From Gonatopus flavifemur (taxonomy: Eukaryota > Arthropoda > Insecta > Hymenoptera > Dryinidae): a DNA stretch of 64,000 nucleotides. The position numbers were made by a program, and so were the translations under genes. The notes below the pieces were generated by a model, which worked only from the letters and a program-made list of their open reading frames with translations, was not told the DNA's origin and made no database searches. Shown here in pieces: positions 57,769 to 64,000 of this stretch. The DNA is taken from positions 1,860,001 through 1,924,000 of the forward strand of contig JAFFJZ010000013.1 of assembly GCA_018340375.1 (NCBI GenBank). The letters are read 5' to 3'. The first letter of the stretch is position 1. The number at the start of each line of letters is the position of its first letter.

Positions 57769-57945
57769 ATTAAGAAAAATCAATGACACGTCAACTTTAA
57801 ATGGCTTGTAAACAAAGAATGAATTGACAGAATGACTTGTAACTTCGCATGTGTTCTCAGGACAGATATACCAACTTGAGAAAAAAAAAGTTTTGAGCTA
57901 GCAGTGCTATCTCTTGGTGAGCGCAGGGACTTTTCAACCAACCTG
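56655..57945 (-). mobile_element. Himar-like (irritans-type) mariner (1.29 kb)
   Basis: Ends CAGGTTGGTTGAAAAGTTTC and, inverted, CAGGTTGGTTGAAAAGTCCC, both continuing TGCGCTC, with TA on both sides. Full length for a mariner. The transposase lies on the minus strand with a single stop. Confidence 0.9.
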
Positions 57946-58213
57946 TAGAACTAGAGTTATGACCGTCTGAAAATTGGTCCAATTAGGACATGGAGAAAAT
58001 TTCGAACTCGTGTAAGTCTGAAAATGATGATAAAAGTTATGATTTACTTCTCTAGCTTGCCATTCTATAAGTTCCACAATCAATATATTCAGCGTTCATT
58101 GAGGCTCTTTTAATTTCAAAATCAGAAGTGAATTTTTTCGATAATACAAATAATTTCATATTACCTTGCCAACCGTGTTCCGGAAGACGTGATGCTTCAC
58201 AATATGACTATCA
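57946..58213. other. Short gene-free interval
   Basis: Nothing supportable seen. Confidence 0.35.
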
Positions 58214-58438
58214 CTGAAAAAAGTTCGGTACTTAACCTGCCATTTCAATGAGGCGTAGTATTTGTACATACAACTTGGTGCGGCTCGTCCACCAAATCCG
58301 GCGCAAGAGTTGCACGCAAGTACGTACAACTTCAGATACGTTCAACAACTGAGTCGAATTTGGCGTAGAGGCTGCACCAAATCTTAGGTACAAACGTTGC
58401 GCCTGATTGAAATGACAGATAAGCACCAAACTTTTCAG
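58214..58438. mobile_element. Inverted-repeat MITE (225 bp)
   Basis: CTGAAAAAAGTTCGGTACTT pairs with AAGCACCAAACTTTTCAG; CCATTTCAATGAGGCG pairs with CGCCTGATTGAAATG; CAACTTGGTGCGGCT pairs with GGCTGCACCAAATC. About 75% identity between arms. Confidence 0.7.
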
Positions 58439-58975
58439 GCCACAAAAAATTCTCGAAAAGTATGACATTCACTATTATATAAAAACTGGATTGATTTCGA
58501 TTATCGTTTGCAGATAATTGTTTGAAGAAACAAAGTTGGAGTCACCTATTATTCAAAAATTTGACATTTTATTTTCGAATTGGAAACCCCTCAATGAGAA
58601 CTGAATATAACCACATGGCACTCTAGTCGTGATGATTCCATCGTGGTATTCTTTAAGAGTGCCCGTATGCCAGTCAAGAATGAGCTCTTTATGAATTATA
58701 TACTAGTTATAGTATTAGAATTATATACTGAATACTAGTATTCAGAAGGAATTCCTGAAGAATTCTCCGAGATTCATTGTGCCCAAACAGCAACAGAACT
58801 TCAAGGTATATACGAAATAGAAATGTTCGTAGAATGTACGAATGAGATACGAAGAACATATAATGGAAGTTCATAGAATTTTTGGATGATTCTGTTTTAA
58901 ATGTACTTAGAACGTACATAGCCCATTCGAATTGCACGATATTCATTCAACCGACATTCGATTGCCTCATCTTCG
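58439..58975. other. Gene-free interval
   Basis: AT-rich. TATACTAGTTATAGTATTAG-like words near 58700. No gene. Confidence 0.35.
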
Positions 58976-59422
58976 TTAGGGTGGTCGTTGAGAATTAAAT
59001 TTCTTGAGGTGCCCCCTAAAAAGCTTCCTTTTGATGAGAAAACACTGGGAAAATTTTTTATAATTTTTTTACATCAAGACAACACGTGCCTCAAGCCATA
59101 ATAAAAATTAAAAGACAAGCTCAAACCACGAAGAATTTTAAACTTTTTCTAAAACTATAATTTGGAATTCATCACTGAGAATGATGATACTGGAGGTATT
59201 TCATTGTTAAAACTCTTCCAATCTTAAAATAATTTTCACAATACTCTTAACAAGAAGTTTCATGAAAAAACATGATTATACCCAAAAATTAACTTGAATC
59301 GTCTCGAGGCACGTGTTGTCTTGACTTGAAAAAATTATGAGAAATTTTCCCAGTGTTTTTTCATCAAAAGGAAGCTTTTTAGGGGGCGCTTCAAGAAATT
59401 TAATTTTTAACGACCACCCTAA
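58976..59422. mobile_element. Palindromic foldback element with possible 6-bp target duplication
   Basis: TTAGGGTGGTCGTTGAGAAT at left pairs with TTTTTAACGACCACCCTAA at right; AAAAAGCTTCCTTTTGATGA pairs with TCATCAAAAGGAAGCTTTTT perfectly. TCTTCG flanks it on both sides (58970-58975 and 59423-59428). Confidence 0.85.
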
Positions 59423-59614
59423 TCTTCGTATATTCGATTACATACGTTTGATGAATATGCATAGCACCTATGAAACAGTCTCAATGGAATGTGCATGGAA
59501 CATATTTTGAATATTAGAAGAAACTTCATAGTATATTCTGGTGCTACTTGGGTGGATTCTTTCGGAACTGACGTAACAAGAGTTCATTGGGAACCTGCTT
59601 GTGCTGTATGGGCA
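59423..59614. other. Short gene-free interval
   Basis: Nothing supportable seen. Confidence 0.35.
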
Positions 59615-61067
59615 ATAATTGAGTACACCCATGCAAGAAATTTTGAAAATCTAAAAATAATGGGGGGTAGGGCTTAAAAAATCAATACGAGTCTCCGCTT
59701 ACGATTTTTTTTTTATAATTGATAGTTTCCGAGAAAAAAAATAAAAACTACCTATTTTTTCGCACTAAAATTAATTGTTTTTCAATCTTAAACTCGCCGT
59801 AACTCGGGCAATTCTCAACGTATCGAGATAAATCCTGCAGATTCTGATTCATGAGACTTCCCCGAAGACGACCGCGTTCGAAAAAATCGTGAAAGTTGAT
59901 GACAATTGATTAATTTTTTAATCCAAAGTGAAAACTATGTTTTCCATGCTTCGCACGAAAGAAGTGTGTCACGAAATATGAGCTACAAAGAACTTCCAGT
60001 GACAAAGTTGGTCGTTAGTGTGTGGACAAACTTTTTGGGAAGTTTCAGAACGATTCGACTATCAGTTTTCGAAATACAGCGAGTTTTCTATGAGCGCGCA
60101 TCGAAAATTGTTCATAATGTCGCGTCGTCCACTGGGTGAATATCAACGTCCGTAAGAAAGATTGCGTTCGTTCGATTTCTCAACGTAGGTTTATGTTTTT
60201 TGGGTCAGAGAATTCGAATATTTTTTTATGAAAATTTCACTTGTTTAAAAAGACTTCATGTACAAAGGAATTGCTTGAATGCGGAAGAACTTTGTTCAAG
60301 AGAATTTTTCTCAAAGTGCACAAAAACGTTATAAACCATGAAATTGTCTATAACAAGAGAATGAATAACAAATCTTGCAAATATAGTTCAATATTCGAAT
60401 TCTCTGACCCAAAAAACATAAACCTACGTTGAGAAATCGAACGAACGCAATCTTTCTTACGGACGTTGATATTCACCCAGTGGACGACGCGACATTATGA
60501 ACAATTTTGGATGCGCGCTCATAGAAAACTCGCTGTATTTCGAAAACTGATAGTCGAATCGATCTGAAACTTCCAAAAAAGTTTGTCCATACACTAACGA
60601 CCAACTTTGTCACTGGAAGTTCTTTGTAGCTCATATTTCGTGACACACTTCTTTCGTGCGAAGCATGGAAAACATAGTTTTCACTTTGGATTAAAAAATT
60701 AATCAATTGTCATCAACTTTCACGATTTTTTCGAACGCGGTCGTCTTCGGGGAAGTCTCACGAATCAGAATCTGCAAGATTTATCTCGACACGTTGAGAA
60801 TTGCCCGAGTTGCAGCGAGTTTAAGATCCAAAAACAATTAATTTTAGTGCGAAAAAATAGGTAGTTTTTATTTTTTTTCTCGGAAAATATCAATTATAAA
60901 AAAAAATCGTAAGCGGAGACTCGTATTGATTTTTCAAGCCCTACCTCCCAGTATTTTTTGATTTTCAGAATTCCGATTTTTTTTTCGACCCCTCTTGAGT
61001 CAACTTTCAGATTCCTTCTACACGCTTCCGAGCGGCTAACCGGTTCGTGCATGGGTGTACTCAATTA
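59615..61067. repeat. Palindrome: 0.6-0.68-kb arms, 167-bp spacer
   Basis: 59615-60222 is the inverted copy of 60390-61067. Outer AATTGAGTACACCCATGCA pairs with TGCATGGGTGTACTCAATT; inner GGGTCAGAGAATTCGAATAT pairs with ATATTCGAATTCTCTGACCC. The right arm has about 70 extra bases near its outer end (TTCCGATTTTTTTTTCGACC region). Elsewhere identity looks above 95%. Mirror 77-codon frames (59906 and 60706) differ at two residues. Confidence 0.88.
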
Positions 61068-61861
61068 TGATACGTAAAGAATTGGAAACTAGAGAAGAAT
61101 TCTAACTTCTAAGTTTGTACAAATTTCTGTTGTGCTTGAAAGACATCAAGTGATGAGCGCTCGAAAATTAGGGGATTTCTAAACCTCAAATTCTCAATCA
61201 TATCTTCGAAGGAAAAGCCTTGAGAAACGAACACCACATATAAGCATCAAATATTTTCCTACTAAGAAACGGAAAAAACCCTCTCCATTGAATCCTCAGA
61301 TTTGAATCTATAAACCACGTGGAATCACCTTTCTAATGGATTCATTAGAATTCTTCGGAAACTCTTCTTGAATGCCAGGACTTTATAAAGAACTCATTCT
61401 GAACCATCATAATGGGGACTCTGGAAAAATCCCATGATGAATTCATGAAGACTCCGTTACGACTACCCCTTAATCAGTGTGCTGTGTGAGTTGGATTTAT
61501 ATTCTGCTGAATGAGAAAACAGTATGATTGAAAAATTGTTATATCATGAATTAACCTGTTCACTTGAAGTGTACAGTATACTGTGCTGAGCTGAGACCTG
61601 GATTTTTTTTTCATAACTGTGAAACTATCATTTGCAATCTCATTATTCCTGCGTCAATAACAGCAGTTCTATGCGACCAGCCTAGCATATACTGCAGAAT
61701 ATATTTCTCATGCCTGAAAACATAACAAAACGGTGGAAACTGAAAAAAATTGGAAATTTTGTTAATCGCATTTTCGCAATCTGGACATCATTCTCAAGTT
61801 ACAGACAGTGGAAAATAGTATACTGTGCAACTAGAGAGTAAACACCTATGATCCCGTGTTG
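61068..61861. other. Gene-free interval
   Basis: No gene, RNA or repeat that I can support. Confidence 0.4.
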
Positions 61862-62090
61862 CGAATACTATATTCTCACTCGAACGCAAAACGCTATTTC
61901 CTTCGTCTATGTCGAGAGAGCAAAATGCCACATTCTCTTCCTAGGACGGAGAAGAATCGTTCACTCTCTCTAGGGAGCAAAATGACTAGAGAGAGTGAAT
62001 GAATATTTCGCTTCCTAGAGAGAATGTGTTATTTTGCTTCATCGTCATAGACAAAGGAATAGTACATTATGCTACGAGGGAGGGAACTGA
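61862..62090. mobile_element. Palindromic MITE (about 230 bp)
   Basis: CACTCTCTCTAGGGAGC and ACTAGAGAGAGTG meet near 61985. Outward, GAGCAAAATGCCACATTCTC pairs with GAGAATGTGTTATTTTGCTT and CTATTTCCTTCGTCTATG pairs with CATAGACAAAGGAATAG. Confidence 0.7.
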
Positions 62091-62142
62091 GTGAGTTTCA
62101 CCAAGGGTGATGTTTGTTGCCCGAGCAAAGCGAGGGCAAAAA

Positions 62143-62271
62143 TGGATGGGGGCCAAATCACTGAAAAGACAAATCAACGAAATCAGTGTTTGAAAAGAGA
62201 GAGTGTGACGTATCTCTCTTTTCAATCAACTTTTCGTTGATTTGGTTTTTCGTTAATTTGACCTTCATCCG
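62143..62271. mobile_element. TCAACGAAA-family palindrome, 129 bp
   Basis: TGGATGGGGGCCAAATCACT at left pairs with GGTTTTTCGTTAATTTGACC continuing TTCATCCG at right; TTTGAAAAGAGAGA pairs with TCTCTCTTTTCAA. It shares CAAATCAACGAAA with 50777-51662 and 63431-63549. Confidence 0.7.
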
Positions 62272-63430
62272 CAGAAATCACACGAGGTGGAAATCATTTG
62301 CTTCCGTACGTACGATACTTTTTTTCCCGATTCCGTTGAAATAGTGACCGTCTTCATATGTAGAATAAACTCGTTGCTATTTCTCAAGTGTTCATTACTC
62401 CCTGTATTCTCTTCCCAGGGAGTCATGGGAACGTACTGCGCAAGCGCATTCGACTGCGCACGCGCACTCATCATTGGCTAGTGTTTTGGCCTTCGCCATG
62501 CTGACATACGGAGAGAAATGAAATTTAAGAAATGACAGAAATTGATGAAATATAAGAGAATGCTTTACCTAAAAATTGGAGGCGAAAAGAGTAGCGGACT
62601 GTATAAGGAGATATTAATTGGAAAAGGTTGGGGTTTCTTCGACTCAGAAACGACACAGAGAAGTAAAGTTCAGCAAATATAATTCAAAGGGTTCATGAAA
62701 AACAAAATACAATGAAATTCAATCGATTCTTCACACAATAGTGAACGAGAACAATTTTCGAAACGAATCGTTTCTTATTTGAGTAAACTCCACTTAAGAG
62801 AATTAATGAGAATTTAAATAATGTCAATTCGGAATGAGAGAGCTCAATTGACAAAGAATGTCGAGAAGCGACAATTCGGTTTCGAAACTAGTTGCAATTA
62901 CTATATTATACAAAATGATGTTCTGGCCAGAATCATGAATATAAATCTTACGAGACCATGGCTTGTAATTCGTTGGCCGGCGGGAGAAGATGTCGTCAAC
63001 AATTTCCTCGTGTTGCCCAGCCCAGAGATGGAAACCCCAGCGATGAACGACGTGAGAGTGAGCCCAGCTCGATGATGAACATAGGAGAGTAGCGCACGTT
63101 GAGGAGAGATACTTTAAACTGTAATCGACTCACTTTGTTTCTAAGACTTAGGCGACCACGTTTTGACACGAAACGAGAAGAGATACGTGGTGATCGTCCA
63201 AACTGGAGAGACGAACTAACTTTTGGGAAGGGATTGACGAGAGTACCTTGTTCTTCCGCCCCCTCCTTTCTAATCATCCCCTGAGCGATGATTACTTATT
63301 TGTGGTATGAAAGGTTACATGATCATCGGCGCTTAACCAGCTAGGAAAGGTTGGGAATACGTAGTTTCGCTCCCGCACTACACGTATAAAATACAAGTAT
63401 TTCAGCGTAGTCGGGAAAACATAGTATTTC
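62272..63430. other. Gene-free interval
   Basis: Several 60-95-codon frames on both strands, none recognisable. The 62821-63075 frame overlaps others and has no support as a gene. Confidence 0.4.
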
Positions 63431-63549
63431 AGGGTGGGGGGCCGAATCAATGAAAGGACAAATCAACGAAACCATTGGTTGAAAAGGAAGAGATGTATGA
63501 TGTCTTATTCTTTCCAACCAACGGTTTCGTTGATTTGGCCCCCATCCGT
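63431..63549. mobile_element. TCAACGAAA-family palindrome, about 119 bp
   Basis: GGGGGGCCGAATCAATGAAA continuing GGACAAATCAACG pairs with CGTTGATTTGGCCCCC; ACCATTGGTTGAAAAGG pairs with CTTTCCAACCAACGGT. Confidence 0.75.
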
Positions 63550-63812
63550 ATTTCACGCTCAGAGTGCGGGTGAAGACATTCTCAATGCATCTTCCAAGAA
63601 CTTGAATAAACGGATTAGAATACAATGAAATAGGAATCAGCTAGGATTGTTGGTAAAAAAGTATTGTTTGATCTCTTTCTCAATAAATCGCTATGAAATC
63701 CAATAAACTTGACATCTAAACTTGTTACGTGAGCCATCTTCAGATCTCCATTGGATATATTCTGGACGGGGAGATTTTCAACTGTCATACTAAACTACAA
63801 ACGTGTTCAATA
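63550..63812. other. Short gene-free interval
   Basis: Nothing supportable seen. Confidence 0.35.
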
Positions 63813-64000
63813 CAGGGCTGTGGAGTCGGTAGTCGGAGTGAAGGAGGCGTGAATTGTATGAGAGTCGGTGCGTATGAACGCACAGTATTAACACGGTTGT
63901 GAATGTTATACAGACCTTCATATCATGCCGACTTTGTGCCAGTTTCGATACCTTTGGGAGCGTCAGATTTGCCAGTACTGACAACTGTGACAGCAGTACT
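63813..64000. mobile_element. Possible hAT terminus running off the window
   Basis: Starts CAGGGCTGTGGAGTCGGTAG and continues TCGGAGTGAAGGAGGCG. I recall CAGGGCTGTGGAGTCGG as a recurrent start of hAT-type repeats in animal genomes. The other end and the target duplication are outside the window. Confidence 0.4.

Noticed and set aside
62821..63075. 84-codon frame as a small gene
   Set aside because: Overlaps other short frames, no motif, no splice or signal evidence.
1..64000. tRNA or rRNA genes
   Set aside because: I saw no segment with convincing tRNA A/B-box arrangement or rRNA core sequence, but a covariance-model search was not possible.

Overview
The window looks like intergenic, repeat-dominated DNA from an AT-rich arthropod genome, most likely an insect. 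The evidence is the mix of mobile elements: several mariner lineages, Tc1-like, hAT, Helitron, Mutator-like and non-LTR elements, many palindromic MITEs, and spliceosomal introns in the one intact multi-exon gene. There is no operon structure, no ribosome-binding sites and no prokaryotic gene density. I recognise no single-copy host gene. Nearly every coding segment belongs to a transposable element, and most are broken.

Layout. 0-3.3 kb: a full-length mariner (390-1711) with an uninterrupted transposase, then a non-LTR retrotransposon fragment, then a second copy of the last 219 bp of the same mariner. 3.8-5.7 kb: a degenerate gene of a repeat-associated family marked by DFSENY and SDGAAAQYKN motifs. 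5.8-9.3 kb: foldback elements, a MITE and a 217-bp hAT-type MITE. 9.36-11.85 kb: a complete hAT transposon with TIRs, an 8-bp target duplication, subterminal repeats and a three-exon, stop-free transposase. 13.1-16.06 kb: a decayed Helitron Rep/helicase. 16.07-19.16 kb: a Tc1/mariner-type element with DD41D spacing and TIRs of about 500 bp. 19.2-22.7 kb: a TIR element, a tandem-repeat family and a broken Mos1-like mariner. 24.7-25.6 kb: an internally deleted mariner.

25.7-30.05 kb: a very large palindrome (two arms of about 1.94 kb, nearly identical, 481-bp spacer). 31.4-39.6 kb: mariner halves, a Mutator-like (MULE) transposase pseudogene and MITEs. 40.5-41.9 kb: an inverted relative of the 20-kb repeat and a possible ubiquitin-protease-like fossil. 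41.9-43.9 kb: a second large palindrome built of tandem units of about 175-180 bp. 44.5-48.25 kb: a nearly full-length non-LTR element (endonuclease plus reverse transcriptase) with frameshifts and a MITE insertion. 48.3-56.6 kb: largely gene-free, with several palindromes. 56.65-57.95 kb: a Himar-like (irritans-type) mariner with one stop codon and a mutated first catalytic residue. 58-64 kb: more palindromes and possibly one hAT end at the window edge.

How it works together. The intact hAT and the intact mariner are the only elements that look able to encode their own mobilising enzyme. The many short TIR palindromes depend on enzymes supplied in trans. The long, high-identity palindromes would form long hairpin RNAs if transcribed, so the region could feed a small-RNA silencing pathway; that is inference. 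Boundaries were read by eye, so ends of degenerate elements may be off by tens of bases.
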